From Oscillatoriophycideae cyanobacterium NC_groundwater_1537_Pr4_S-0.65um_50_18 (lineage in GTDB: Bacteria; Cyanobacteriota; Cyanobacteriia; Elainellales; Elainellaceae), in the NCBI GenBank assembly GCA_016208305.1, contig JACQYI010000071.1:124001-188000 (forward strand): DNA of 64,000 bases, written 5' to 3'. The position numbers were made by a program, and so were the translations under genes. Each line of letters opens with the position of its first letter. Position 1 is the stretch's first letter. Below the pieces are notes generated by a model. The model was given only the letters and a program-made list of their open reading frames with translations, made no database searches and was not told where the DNA came from. Shown here piece by piece: positions 1 to 8,694 of this stretch.

Positions 1-86
1 CTTATAATAGGATTTGCAGCGTCATTGTATACAATTTCTAGCCGCAATTTGCCCTGCAAGTCTTGGGTGTAGCCAACCCCACAATG

Positions 87-542
87 TTATTTTTCCCGGT
101 CGAGTCGTTTTTCAGCATATTTGATCACATGCAAAACAAGCGTAGTGGCGATCGCCCCCGTTAAGGCCATAAACCACAGGCCACAACCCGCCGCCACACC
201 CAGAGAAGCCGAAACCCAGATAGCCGCTGCGGAGGTGAGTCCCTGGATTTTGATCTCATCCGGCGTTCTTCTAGATTTGGCAAAGATTTCTCCCGCTCCT
301 AAAAAGCCGATGCCCGACACGATGCCCTGAATGATGCGCGTCGTATTGTCCAGGCTGTTTTGACCAAACTGTAGCCCTGTCATCACAAATAGAGCCGATC
401 CTAAACTGACGAGCATGTGGGTACGTAACCCGGCTGGCTTACGGCCAATTTGTCGCTCTAAACCCACTAAGCCTCCCACAAAAATAGCAAGGCTCAAGCG
501 GGCAAGAATGCTAATCCAATCTGAAGGATCTAACGGAAGCAT
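87..542 (-). CDS. MgtC/SapB family membrane protein
   Basis: A small polytopic membrane protein of the MgtC/SapB family, which is linked to Mg2+ homeostasis, acid tolerance or ATPase modulation in other bacteria; its role in cyanobacteria is not settled. From the Met at 542 it is 151 residues. The N-terminal half carries the family signature (GGLVGLERQIGRKPAGLRTH, then LVSLGSALF) with about four hydrophobic segments, ending in a short charged tail. The frame stays open upstream to 656, but that longer start would overlap the DUF3288 gene by 77 bases and add a charged non-homologous leader, so the internal start at 542 is preferred. The short length means the C-terminal ACT-like domain of long MgtC proteins is absent. 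Family assignment is firm; the transported or sensed substrate is unknown. Confidence 0.85.
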   Translation of the reverse strand: MLPLDPSDWISILARLSLAIFVGGLVGLERQIGRKPAGLRTHMLVSLGSALFVMTGLQFGQNSLDNTTRIIQGIVSGIGFLGAGEIFAKSRRTPDEIKIQGLTSAAAIWVSASLGVAAGCGLWFMALTGAIATTLVLHVIKYAEKRLDREK

Positions 543-579
543 GGCAAAATGGCTACTTTCTAATTTTCTTGCCGATGCG

Positions 580-885
580 CTAGCTCCAGTCTTCTCGCTG
601 GTTGCTTCGTCCTCGGTAAATCTGAGAAGTCTGATGAATTTGGCGCGTTTTGGCAAATAGCTCTTCTTCAGTGAGCTGCCAGCGGTTCAGCACTTTCTCC
701 ATATCGGCTTGAATATCTCTAGCTCCGGGAAAGCCGCGATAGCGAATGCGAAGACGAGCCAGTTCTGCCAGATTAAAGTCGTTAGGTTCTCCGGCTAGTA
801 GCGTATTGGCAACCTGGCGATCGCTCTCCCACTGAGGATGCTGTTGGTCTTTGGACTGCTGTTTATTGGGGGTGAGTTCTGCCAT
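580..885 (-). CDS. DUF3288 family protein
   Basis: A 101-residue soluble protein recognised as DUF3288, a small family of unknown function found almost only in cyanobacteria. The diagnostic stretch is NLAELARLRIRYRGFPGARD followed by a helix-rich segment with RWQLTEEELF and KTRQIHQ. The N-terminus is polar (Gln, Lys, Asp rich). It sits upstream of the MgtC-like gene on the same strand with a 37-base gap if the shorter MgtC start is used, so the two may be co-transcribed. No signal peptide, membrane segment or catalytic motif is visible. Function cannot be inferred beyond conservation. Confidence 0.85.
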   Translation of the reverse strand: MAELTPNKQQSKDQQHPQWESDRQVANTLLAGEPNDFNLAELARLRIRYRGFPGARDIQADMEKVLNRWQLTEEELFAKTRQIHQTSQIYRGRSNQREDWS

Positions 886-1148
886 AACATGCGGGGAGAT
901 GATATTCAGGGTTCGATGCGTTGGGCAACAGGTCGGGCTGGCTCAGTTGGGGTAGCTAAGCAGCAAATCTGGGCGTGATCCAACGGACAATATTCAGAGA
1001 GAATAATAGTAGCTGAGGATAGCGTTGCTGAATCTATTTCCTCAAACATAAAGAAAGGTCTAAACTCCGGGCGGAATACCGGAGTTTGTGAGATGATCAT
1101 TAATGCTCTAAAATTTTGTACTTAAAGCGACAGACAGGAAGTTCAATC

Positions 1149-1787
1149 ATGCCACTCAGACTCGGTGACACAGTTCCCAACTTTACCCAAGCTTCTACTC
1201 ACGGCGATATCGATTTCTTCGCATGGGCAGGCGATAGCTGGGTCATCCTTTTTTCTCACCCCAAAGACTTTACCCCAGTTTGCACCACAGAACTCGGCAC
1301 AGTTGCAAAACTCAAGCCTGAATTTGACAAGCGCAATGTTAAGGCATTAGCGCTCAGCGTCGATGACGTCGAGTCTCACAAGGGTTGGGTGGGCGATATT
1401 GAAGAAACCCAGGGCACAGCGCTCAACTACCCCATCTTGGCAGATCCCGATCGCAAGGTATCTGACCTGTATGACATGATCCACCCCAACGCTAACAATA
1501 CATTGACGGTGCGATCGGTCTTCATCATCGACCCTAACAAGAAGCTGCGCCTCACCCTGACCTATCCTGCCAGCACCGGACGCAACTTTGATGAACTGCT
1601 GCGAGTCATTGATTCACTTCAGTTGACAGATCATTACAGCGTTGCCACCCCTGCCGACTGGAAAGATGGCGATGATTGCGTCATTGTGCCTTCCATCACC
1701 GATCCTGCAGAGTTGGCAGAGAAGTTTCCCAAGGGCTATACAGCAGTTAAGCCTTACTTGCGTTTGACTCCTCAGCCTAACAAATAG
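1149..1787 (+). CDS. 1-Cys peroxiredoxin (Prx6 type)
   Basis: Peroxiredoxin of the AhpC/TSA superfamily, Prx6 (1-Cys) subgroup, reducing H2O2 and organic hydroperoxides in the cytosol. From the Met at 1149 the protein is 212 residues, the normal size for Prx6. The peroxidatic motif FSHPKDFTPVCTTELG puts the catalytic Cys at residue 45, with the conserved Pro and Thr before it. The characteristic Prx6 C-terminal extension (PSITDPAELAEKFPKGY...KPYLR) is present. There is no typical 2-Cys resolving motif; a further Cys near residue 176 (DDCVIVPS) is the one commonly seen in this subgroup. The frame is open upstream to 1116, but homology starts at the 1149 Met (MPLRLGDTVPNF). A clear intrinsic terminator follows, so it is probably monocistronic. 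Confidence 0.95.
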   Translation: MPLRLGDTVPNFTQASTHGDIDFFAWAGDSWVILFSHPKDFTPVCTTELGTVAKLKPEFDKRNVKALALSVDDVESHKGWVGDIEETQGTALNYPILADPDRKVSDLYDMIHPNANNTLTVRSVFIIDPNKKLRLTLTYPASTGRNFDELLRVIDSLQLTDHYSVATPADWKDGDDCVIVPSITDPAELAEKFPKGYTAVKPYLRLTPQPNK

Positions 1788-1848
1788 ACGGCGATCGATG
1801 GGTTCCTAGGTCATAGACCTCTTAAAAATTAGGTTGATGGGTTATTAC

Positions 1849-1874
1849 AAGGCGTTCTAAAAGAACGCCTTTTT
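1849..1874 (+). terminator. Rho-independent terminator of the peroxiredoxin gene
   Basis: A 10-bp perfect stem (AAGGCGTTCT at 1849-1858, AGAACGCCTT at 1862-1871) with a 3-base loop, followed by a T run. It lies 61 bases after the peroxiredoxin stop codon. Confidence 0.85.
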
Positions 1875-1908
1875 GCATTTAATCTTTTGCATTTAAATCT
1901 AGCGGTAG

Positions 1909-1987
1909 TGTTCTAGACATGTTGTTAATTTTTTTGAGAGGCGCGCGGAGCGTGCCTCTCAAAAAAATTAACAACATGTCTAGAACA
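1909..1987. repeat. Long perfect palindrome, GAGAGGC-core element copy 1
   Basis: Two 34-base arms (1909-1942 and 1954-1987) are perfect reverse complements, separated by 11 bases. The inner part (GAGAGGC ... GCCTCTC with flanking T/A runs) is shared with elements at 2541-2594 and 34663-34695. The outer 24 bases of each arm (TGTTCTAGACATGTTG...) occur only here. It could act as a bidirectional transcription barrier, but its length and AT-rich outer arms are unusual for a terminator. Confidence 0.85.
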
Positions 1988-2028
1988 TCACCAAATCTAG
2001 CAGCCTTGAGGCGAATCCATCCGGCACG

Positions 2029-2412
2029 CTATTTCTTATTTTCAAAAATATCTAATGGAGCAGGCGAAGTGTGCTGTATGAGAGAATTACGATTAAGCCC
2101 TCCGTTCAGGCTACCGGGTCGCAGCGGTGTGCCTAATGGGTTAGCCGCATTTCGCTCAATTGTGATTTGAGTGCCATTGGAATAGTAGAAAGTTGTGGAA
2201 CCGTCGCCATGAGGAATGATAGCGGCAGGAGGCAAATTCTCGCCACGGGGAGTTTGTATCACTCCGTTAGGATACACCTGCGTTCCGGCCGGGTAATTGA
2301 GTAAGTTACCTGCGCCTCTTGCACCATCAGGAACAGTTTGAGCAATCACTTTTCCGGCAGCGAGTACTTCTAATAACGCAATTAGAAGTCCGTTGATGAC
2401 CCAATATTTCAT
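2029..2412 (-). CDS. Small secreted protein of unknown function
   Basis: A 127-residue protein with an N-terminal signal peptide (MKYWVINGLLIALLEVLAAG... cleavage likely near residue 24, after KVIAQ) followed by a Gly/Asn/Pro-rich mature part. The middle has a loose beta-strand pattern of the type PNGVIQTPRGE...GDGSTTFYYSNGTQITIE, as in cyanobacterial secreted proteins whose function is unknown. No enzymatic motif is visible. It stands alone between two palindromic elements and is probably transcribed by itself. The signal peptide and regular codon use support a real gene. Confidence 0.6.
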   Translation of the reverse strand: MKYWVINGLLIALLEVLAAGKVIAQTVPDGARGAGNLLNYPAGTQVYPNGVIQTPRGENLPPAAIIPHGDGSTTFYYSNGTQITIERNAANPLGTPLRPGSLNGGLNRNSLIQHTSPAPLDIFENKK

Positions 2413-2540
2413 AGCTTCTACCCTGCACCCCTACCCATCTTTGCATTGCCGATTTGCGTTGCTGAAGCGCTGAGAAAAAAGCGTGAACTTAAGACTTTCT
2501 CAGGACTATCTCTCCTATTTTAGGACTTTGCCAATCTGTC

Positions 2541-2594
2541 AGCTATGAAATTTGTTTTGAGAGGCGCGCGCCCCTCAAAATAAATTTCATAGCT
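2541..2594. repeat. Palindromic GAGAGGC-core element, copy 2
   Basis: A 54-base near-perfect hairpin: 27 paired positions with one G-T wobble (2554/2581) and one mismatch (2562/2573). The core TTTTGAGAGGCGCGCG resembles the element at 1909-1987, whereas the outer arms (AGCTATGAAATTT) differ from it yet pair exactly with each other. It lies just downstream of the DUF805 stop codon. Confidence 0.8.
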
Positions 2595-2612
2595 AAAGCC
2601 AACAGTTCTAAA

Positions 2613-2963
2613 TTATGAGTCGTATTGATTCTGTCCAGGTTGAGTTCCAGACGCTAAAAAGACGATAAGGATGATAGCGCCAATGATGGGAATGATTCCA
2701 AGCAATAGCCACCAGCCACTACGACCCGTGTCATGTAACCTTCTCACGCCTACGGCAATACTAGGAATTAAGACAGCCAAGGAGTAGAGTCCACCCAGCA
2801 ATCCCAGTCCCGAATCTCCAACCGTTAACCCAATTAAGCCATCGATTAAGCCCAGCCCAAAAGAAATTAGGAAATTGAAGAGAACAAAATACCAATACTC
2901 TTTGCGTCGTGCTCGCCCACTAAAAATTGCATACTTCTTCAAAACCGTTAAATACCAGTCCAT
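2613..2963 (-). CDS. DUF805 family inner-membrane protein
   Basis: A 116-residue polytopic membrane protein of the DUF805 family (YhaH-like). The family signature is clear: YAIFSGRARRKEYWYFVLFN near the N-terminus, then hydrophobic segments, the motif VGVRRLHDTGRSGWW around residues 72-86, a further membrane segment, and a C-terminal GTQPGQNQY tail typical of the family. Function is unknown; members are common in bacteria and phages. A palindromic element immediately follows the stop codon and may end its transcript. Confidence 0.9.
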   Translation of the reverse strand: MDWYLTVLKKYAIFSGRARRKEYWYFVLFNFLISFGLGLIDGLIGLTVGDSGLGLLGGLYSLAVLIPSIAVGVRRLHDTGRSGWWLLLGIIPIIGAIILIVFLASGTQPGQNQYDS

Positions 2964-3349
2964 GCCTTGTTCCTCAAAACATTCGTTGAATTTAGAGAAG
3001 CATGGCTCTATTCCCTAATCTAGGTAGCCTCAGAAAGAATCACGAGAAAAGATTTCTAGAGAAAGGATTGAGGGCTTTACGGTTAATCAGAACACTGCTG
3101 GCCTCTGAAAATTCTGCTAGACGAGAGTTTCAGGTGAAAGCACAATCCCAAATCCGTATTTTAGGAGCGATAGAGCCTCAACTATCTTCCAATGGGGTTG
3201 GTCGTAAAGGTTGAATGAGTTGTGAATCTTCAACAAATGCCGAGCTAAATGTCAATCTGCCAGAAGGCATAGCTTTTGTAGCATTGCTTAATTAGGGGGA
3301 TGGCTCGGCCAAACGACATCAAAATCACATCCGCCTCTGAGGTCTCGAT
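2964..3349. other. Intergenic region without a supported gene
   Basis: 386 bases between the DUF805 start and the DUF512 stop. A 70-codon plus-strand frame at 3002-3214 has no recognisable protein features and overlaps the presumed DUF805 promoter. No RNA gene or strong hairpin was seen. Confidence 0.5.
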
Positions 3350-4687
3350 CTAGCCCGACCCCACACAAGCCGCCAGCAGTTCCTCAATGCTGCCCACCCG
3401 CCGGATAGGAATTTCTCCTAGCTGCGCCGAGACTTCAGCGATCGTCATGTCATCTAAAAAGCGATCGTCATCATGTTTTAGCATTAGCGAAGGCAACAGA
3501 ATACCATCGCCCAAGCCCTGTCCCTTCAGCACGCGCACCAGATCTTGTCCGGTAAGCAACCCAGTCACCGTAATTTCTTGCCCCCAATACTCGCTATTGA
3601 GCGCAACTTTGTTGAGGTGTAATCCTTTCACCTGATTGAGTCGATCGGCGATCGGCTGAAAAGCTTGCTCAACAGCATTACCCAGTACCCAGGTCAATTG
3701 GCGAGGCGGAGAGATTTCTGGCGGCAGTTGCCGAGCCGCTTTATGAAACTGCTTGATAAATTGCCGAATCGAGCCAACCCCATTGCCCAACTGCGGGTAG
3801 TCTTCATAATGGGATTCGGGGGGTAGCTCCTGTCGTCCGATCAAAAACCACTCATCGGCCAGCCAAGCAAACGTGCTGCCCAACTGCTGCCGAAACTGGG
3901 TTTGAAGATTTTGCACTAAGGCGATCGTTTCTTGGGCTTTGGCCGTCGTGACCGGAATCAGCTCATCTTCGGTGGGGCGAAACCGCGTTAGACCAACGGG
4001 TACCACTGCTGCTGAAATCACAGCCGGAACCTCGCCCTGGTGAAACTTTGCCAAATCCCGCAGCGTGCGCTCCAGATGCTCGCCATCATTAATGCCAGGA
4101 CACACCACCACCTGCGCATGGATCTGCAAATCGTGATCTTGAAACCACTGCAACTGATCGAGCAATTGACCCGCACGCGGATTTTTGAGTAATCGGGTGC
4201 GAACCTCAGGTTCGGTGGCATGAACCGAGACATAAAGCGGCGAAAGGCGCATTTGGGCAATCCGATCCCACTCGCGCTGGGTGAGATTGGTCAACGTCAG
4301 GTAGCTGCCGTAAAGAAAGCTAAGACGATAGTCGTCGTCCTTCAGGTAAAGCGTTTGCCGCATGCCAGGGGGCTGCTGATCGATAAAGCAAAAGGGACAG
4401 CGGTTGTTGCACTGAATCAAGCTGTCGAATAATGCCGACTCGAATTCTAGCCCCAAGTCTTCGTCGTAGTCTTTTTCAATCTCAACCTGATGCGCCTTGC
4501 CGTCAGTATCTAAAACTTCTAGTTCCAGCACTTCATCGGCACAAAAGAACTGATAGTCAATTAAGTCACGGGGGGCTTGCCCATTGATGGAAACCAAGCG
4601 ATCGCCCACCTCGAAGCCAATCTCAGCCGCGATCGAATCGGGCAAGACACGGGTAATGACAGCAGGGCGAATGGCAGAAGCGCTCAT
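3350..4687 (-). CDS. PDZ-radical SAM protein, DUF512 (TIGR03279 family)
   Basis: A 445-residue iron-sulfur protein of the DUF512 / TIGR03279 family, conserved across cyanobacteria and in some Firmicutes, with no established reaction. An N-terminal PDZ-like domain (residues about 5-75; AAEIGFEVGDRLVSINGQ) is followed by a radical-SAM-like cluster motif CNNRCPFC (Cys93, Cys97, Cys100) and FIDQQPPGMRQTLYLKDDDY. The C-terminal DUF512 domain covers roughly residues 240-435. Length and motif order match the family. The gene appears to be monocistronic. The cluster motif CxxxCxxC is intact, so it is expected to bind a 4Fe-4S cluster and S-adenosylmethionine; the substrate is unknown. Confidence 0.92.
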   Translation of the reverse strand: MSASAIRPAVITRVLPDSIAAEIGFEVGDRLVSINGQAPRDLIDYQFFCADEVLELEVLDTDGKAHQVEIEKDYDEDLGLEFESALFDSLIQCNNRCPFCFIDQQPPGMRQTLYLKDDDYRLSFLYGSYLTLTNLTQREWDRIAQMRLSPLYVSVHATEPEVRTRLLKNPRAGQLLDQLQWFQDHDLQIHAQVVVCPGINDGEHLERTLRDLAKFHQGEVPAVISAAVVPVGLTRFRPTEDELIPVTTAKAQETIALVQNLQTQFRQQLGSTFAWLADEWFLIGRQELPPESHYEDYPQLGNGVGSIRQFIKQFHKAARQLPPEISPPRQLTWVLGNAVEQAFQPIADRLNQVKGLHLNKVALNSEYWGQEITVTGLLTGQDLVRVLKGQGLGDGILLPSLMLKHDDDRFLDDMTIAEVSAQLGEIPIRRVGSIEELLAACVGSG

Positions 4688-4781
4688 GGGTGGAGAAATA
4701 AGGGATGAAAGGGGATAGGCGGACAGAGATGCCCGCCCTATAAAGCGCTAAGATGGCCAGCGCCTTATCTCTTTCTCCATT

Positions 4782-7451
4782 TTATGAGACTAGGAAAGCT
4801 CTGGCGCTTAGACTAGAAACTGCAACGTCATTAAGGGTCACGAGGGCTTGGAATCCACCCGCGATGTTGCCGTTGAAATCGACCCGCACGACTGTGCCAC
4901 TGCCCGAATCTCGCAGCCTGACGTATCGGTTAAAGCGATTTTCTGCACCATAGCCAGGCTTGGACACAATACCTCTCAGGTCAATCAAATCGATCGCCCG
5001 TCGAGAGATTTGGAAGTCTGTGATCTGATCGACCCCATTTTGCTCCGCTCTGTAGATAAATCGATCGCGACCGACGCCCCCTGTCATTACATCCCCCCCG
5101 TTGCCCCCAATTAGGCGATCGGCTCCGGCTCCCCCAATCAGTCGATCAACCTGGGTATTGCTTTCTAGCCGATCATTCCCTAGACCACCATCAAGCGTAT
5201 CGCTGCCTCCGCCCCCATAGAGCGCATCATTGCCGCGATTGCCTGACACCACATCTTGTTTGCGGTTTCCGCCTAAGCGATCGCTGCCCAAACCGCCGCC
5301 AAGGGTGTCATCGCCAGAATTGCCTCTCAGCACATCGTTGTTTTGGCGACCGCGCAGCTGGTCGTTGCTCAAACCGCCAGATAGCCGATCGTTCCCTAGA
5401 CCGCCATCTAGAGTGTCGGAGTCTTTTCCCCCGCGCAGGGTATCGCGACCGCGACCTCCCGCCAAAACATCTTGCTCACCCTCGCCATTGAGGAAGTCAT
5501 TGCCTAGCCCGCCAGAGAGTTGGTCATCGCCACGCCCACCTGAGAGGCGATCGCGGCCTTGCTGTCCCCCTAGAGTATCGCTGCCAACATTGCCAAACAG
5601 CCGATCGGTGCTCAGCCCCCCACCCAGCGTATCGGAACCATTGCCGCCGCGCAGGGTATCAACACCCCGCCCCCCGACCAACCCATCCCGATCCTCTCCG
5701 CCATCTAAATAATCATTGCCCAACCCGCCTGAGAGCTGGTCACGACCCCGTTGCCCAAAACCGCGATCGCGGCCTTGCTGACCTCGCAGCGTATCTGTGC
5801 CGCCATTGCCAAACATGCGGTCATGGCCGCGCCCCGCATTGATGCGATCGTTACAGCCTCGACCTTGCAGTAAATCATTTCCCGCAAAGCCAACCAGCGT
5901 ATCAGAATCGATCGTTCCCCGAAGGCGATCGGCATCGGCATTACCCTTAATGTTGCGACCCGGTTGGCAGTTATCGTCAATTGGGTCTGGATCAACAACA
6001 CCTGGAGGAATAATGACTTCGGGCGGCACAAAATCGCGCACGACTAGATTCCGAACCTCGTGGATGTTGGTGGCCGATCCGGTTGAGCCTGCAAACCCCA
6101 GCTTGAAGGTAGAAGGTACAGCCCCATTGATCGGCGTGACATCCAGGTTATTGATAACAACTTCACCCTGATCGGCAAAGTCATCATCCGAGTTGAGATC
6201 GACCCGAACTGTTAAAACGCCAGTGGGCGAAAGATCAATTCGAGTCCGGCGCTGTGCCGCATTACGGTTGGTGGCCGTAGGATTATCCACCCCAATGTCT
6301 AGCGTGGGCGTGCCGCCCAAAAAGGCATATTGCGAAGCCTCACTGCCCCGAACAGCGATCGAGTCTCGAACGGGAACACTGACGCCTGCTGGAGTAGGAC
6401 GTTGCAGAGTCGTGGATTCGATCGAAGTAGAGAAGTTGCCAAACTCGTCATAGCCTACGCCCAAATAGCCGCCACGAATGCCCGGAATTCCCTGAAAGAG
6501 CTTTTGGGCATATCCCAACGAGCCACCAAATGCACCCGCCGCAGTGATGGGTACAGGATTATTGCCATCGATGAGAAAGAAACTAATGCCATCCCCATTG
6601 CTGCCTTCAAACGGATTGCCCCCGTAGGCATAGGAATCAAAGGTGATCGTCAGTCCATCGTCTTGGCTAAGCGGGCGATCGTAAACGACAAAAGCCGCCT
6701 GATTATTAGCCACTCCTGTCAGCCGTAAGGCTCCATCTCCAGGGGCATCGATGGCGGTACCCGCACCGGGCAGTCCATCTCCGGATGCGGCAACCGTCGA
6801 TCGCGCTGTTAAAAAGGGCTGAGCAGAAGTTGTGCCCTCGCCAATCCCAAACCGCCAAGGTTTTTCTGTAACATCGGCTTCTCGGAACGTTTCGCTAAGC
6901 AAGATAGCCAAAACGCCAGGGTAGGCTGCCAGAGTTTGCGATCGAAAGGCAAGGGACGCACTGCTGCCCTGCGTCATGTATTCCAGATCCCAGTTGCCAC
7001 CTTGGGCAGAGCTGCCCGTCAACGTTGCTGAGGCGGCAATGTTCGCCCCGGTTAACTGGCTGATCTGCCGCACAAACTGCTGCCCTACCGCTCCAGCCGC
7101 AACTTGGCAGCCATAGAGCAAAATTTCTGCCTGAGCAGCCAGAGCCTTAGCCCAATCCTGCATCTGCTGAGCATATTGCTTTAAGGTCTGCTGATTCAGA
7201 ATGCTTGTTCCCAAGTGGATTTCGCCCGATCGCCCATGCGATACCAGATGCAAGCTGTTCAGAGGCAGTCCGCTCAGTGCAGTATGGCGCGCAATGGCCT
7301 GAGTTATCTGCGCTACGCCATCTTGAGCCGCGTCTAAAATGACGACCTCAGTGCCAGGATAAACACCCTGAACTAGGCTCTCGTAATGGTCAACATTAGG
7401 GTCAATGATGACCAGAGCGGGCGATTTGGGAGAATTCATGGAAAGTGTCAT
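4782..7451 (-). CDS. Secreted DUF4347 / L-type lectin-like / RTX repeat protein
   Basis: An 889-residue modular extracellular protein. Residues about 10-175 form a DUF4347 domain (VIIDPNVDHYESL, SLHLVSHGRSGEIHLG, ILLYGCQVAAGAVGQQFV), which commonly heads giant cyanobacterial surface proteins. Residues about 185-470 resemble a legume/L-type lectin beta-sandwich (AFVVYDRPLSQDDGLTITFD, NGDGISFFLIDG). Residues about 495-800 are a long array of RTX Ca2+-binding nonapeptides (GGxGxDxLxG), and the tail ends FLVS, as in type I secretion substrates. The predicted role is a calcium-folded, glycan-binding surface or matrix protein exported by a type I system; no secretion genes are nearby. Many arginines replace residues in the repeats (GRGRD, QQGRD), giving an unusually basic RTX array. 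Confidence 0.85.
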   Translation of the reverse strand: MTLSMNSPKSPALVIIDPNVDHYESLVQGVYPGTEVVILDAAQDGVAQITQAIARHTALSGLPLNSLHLVSHGRSGEIHLGTSILNQQTLKQYAQQMQDWAKALAAQAEILLYGCQVAAGAVGQQFVRQISQLTGANIAASATLTGSSAQGGNWDLEYMTQGSSASLAFRSQTLAAYPGVLAILLSETFREADVTEKPWRFGIGEGTTSAQPFLTARSTVAASGDGLPGAGTAIDAPGDGALRLTGVANNQAAFVVYDRPLSQDDGLTITFDSYAYGGNPFEGSNGDGISFFLIDGNNPVPITAAGAFGGSLGYAQKLFQGIPGIRGGYLGVGYDEFGNFSTSIESTTLQRPTPAGVSVPVRDSIAVRGSEASQYAFLGGTPTLDIGVDNPTATNRNAAQRRTRIDLSPTGVLTVRVDLNSDDDFADQGEVVINNLDVTPINGAVPSTFKLGFAGSTGSATNIHEVRNLVVRDFVPPEVIIPPGVVDPDPIDDNCQPGRNIKGNADADRLRGTIDSDTLVGFAGNDLLQGRGCNDRINAGRGHDRMFGNGGTDTLRGQQGRDRGFGQRGRDQLSGGLGNDYLDGGEDRDGLVGGRGVDTLRGGNGSDTLGGGLSTDRLFGNVGSDTLGGQQGRDRLSGGRGDDQLSGGLGNDFLNGEGEQDVLAGGRGRDTLRGGKDSDTLDGGLGNDRLSGGLSNDQLRGRQNNDVLRGNSGDDTLGGGLGSDRLGGNRKQDVVSGNRGNDALYGGGGSDTLDGGLGNDRLESNTQVDRLIGGAGADRLIGGNGGDVMTGGVGRDRFIYRAEQNGVDQITDFQISRRAIDLIDLRGIVSKPGYGAENRFNRYVRLRDSGSGTVVRVDFNGNIAGGFQALVTLNDVAVSSLSARAFLVS

Positions 7452-7982
7452 CTGCTAGTTTCTTGGGGGGGTAGTTGCGGGCAGTCAACAGATTGGGCAA
7501 GAAGTGGGGCGCGATCGCTCTAGGCAGCACTCATGCTTCCACTAAAATTTTGCAATGGCTATATTTCGTAGCACCCATCAGCATTAACTTATTGCAACAG
7601 CCAAAGTAGCAAAAGTTTCTAAGGATTAGATATCACATTTGACCTAACCTGCAACACTCTCCAGAGCAAGACCTGCTTGCCGGATTGTGAAAAGTTCCTC
7701 TGCAAATTCACTGCTATGAGGCAAAAGGTTTTGTGTTAAATATTCCGTTCTTTAGATCTAAACAAAAATGCTTCTTTTGAAAATATGCTATTGGATGCAT
7801 TTTTAGACCTGCGCTATCGTGCTCAAGCTGTTTTTTGGCCGTACAGGAGACATCCCAACAACTCATTTCAGATTGAATTTCACTCGGTTTGATCCAGCCC
7901 TTTATGCCTTTGACAATCAACTTTTTAGGGTTTTGGGCTGCGCGTCAGCCCAAAACCCCGGTTGCGATCCGGTTAGGTAACT
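7452..7982. other. Intergenic region, 531 bases
   Basis: AT-rich spacer upstream of the RTX gene, which should contain its promoter. A 68-codon minus-strand frame (7714-7920) has no recognisable features and is not called. The only structure seen is the hairpin at 7928-7958. Confidence 0.5.
7928..7958. terminator. GC-rich hairpin downstream of the isochorismatase-like gene
   Basis: A 13-bp perfect stem (GGGTTTTGGGCTG / CAGCCCAAAACCC) around a 5-base loop, 24 bases beyond the stop codon of the gene ending at 7983. No T tract follows on the minus strand, so termination is plausible but not proven. Confidence 0.45.
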
Positions 7983-8540
7983 TTACTCGCGATCGCTCAA
8001 ACTGCCTGCCCATTCCGATGTAGACATGACCTTGCTAAAGAAAGACTGCTGGCTCACGAGAGTCGATCGGTGCAGTTCTTCGGCAGTCGCGCTCCCAGCC
8101 TCATTCTCAAAAGCCAGGGTTCCGGTTGAATCGGAGAGAAATTCTACTGAAAATCCCAGGTGTGCCGCTTGTCGAGCCGTTGTGTCACAGCACATCTGCG
8201 TCATGTATCCCGATATCACGATCGTATCGATCGCCTGTTCCCTCAGCCAAGATTCTAGCCCTGTGCCCGTAAAGCTGCCCGGTAACGTTTTCTCGATCAG
8301 CAGCGTGTGGGGCTGTTTAGCAATCTCCGGGTGAAGCGACCAAGCCGGGGTGCTCTTGTTAAAAATCGGAGAAGCTGGATCTGATTCTGTATGTTGCACT
8401 ACGATAATTGGAATCTCTTGATCAGCAGCCATCTGCATGACCTGAAGAATATTGTCTAAACTGCCAGAAGGATAGGTAACTGGCAATTGACCTGTAAAAT
8501 ACTCCTGCTGCACATCGATCACTAGGAGTGCGCGTTTCAT
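7983..8540 (-). CDS. Isochorismatase-fold cysteine hydrolase
   Basis: A 185-residue cysteine hydrolase of the isochorismatase superfamily (nicotinamidase/YcaC-like). The catalytic triad can be read: Asp9 in [11 protein letters not shown], Lys84 in IEKTLPGSF and Cys117 in [15 protein letters not shown], the last after the typical cis-peptide segment. Length is normal. Substrates of such proteins vary (nicotinamide, N-carbamoyl compounds, isochorismate), and nothing in the neighbourhood picks one. It is flanked by a hairpin downstream and faces the divergent helicase gene 154 bases away, so the two may share a promoter region. Confidence 0.88.
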   Translation of the reverse strand: MKRALLVIDVQQEYFTGQLPVTYPSGSLDNILQVMQMAADQEIPIIVVQHTESDPASPIFNKSTPAWSLHPEIAKQPHTLLIEKTLPGSFTGTGLESWLREQAIDTIVISGYMTQMCCDTTARQAAHLGFSVEFLSDSTGTLAFENEAGSATAEELHRSTLVSQQSFFSKVMSTSEWAGSLSDRE

Positions 8541-8694
8541 AAGGCTGCCTTCAATGAACTGGTACCGTATTCATACCACTGAATCCACGCATTTGAATCC
8601 ATGCATTGATGATTGCAGCTATGATTTTTCGGGCTGCGTCCTGCTATGGCCTCCTCAAAATTTATGCTGTTGAATAAAATGCTGTGAACCCCCC

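Noticed and set aside
901-960. A GGTTCGATGC stretch resembling a tRNA T-loop
   Set aside because: No matching T-stem, anticodon arm or acceptor stem can be formed around it on either strand.
3002-3214. 70-codon plus-strand open frame
   Set aside because: It has no protein-like features and overlaps the region expected to be the DUF805 promoter.
7714-7920. 68-codon minus-strand open frame
   Set aside because: No ribosome-binding site, recognisable motif or convincing composition; it lies in an AT-rich spacer.
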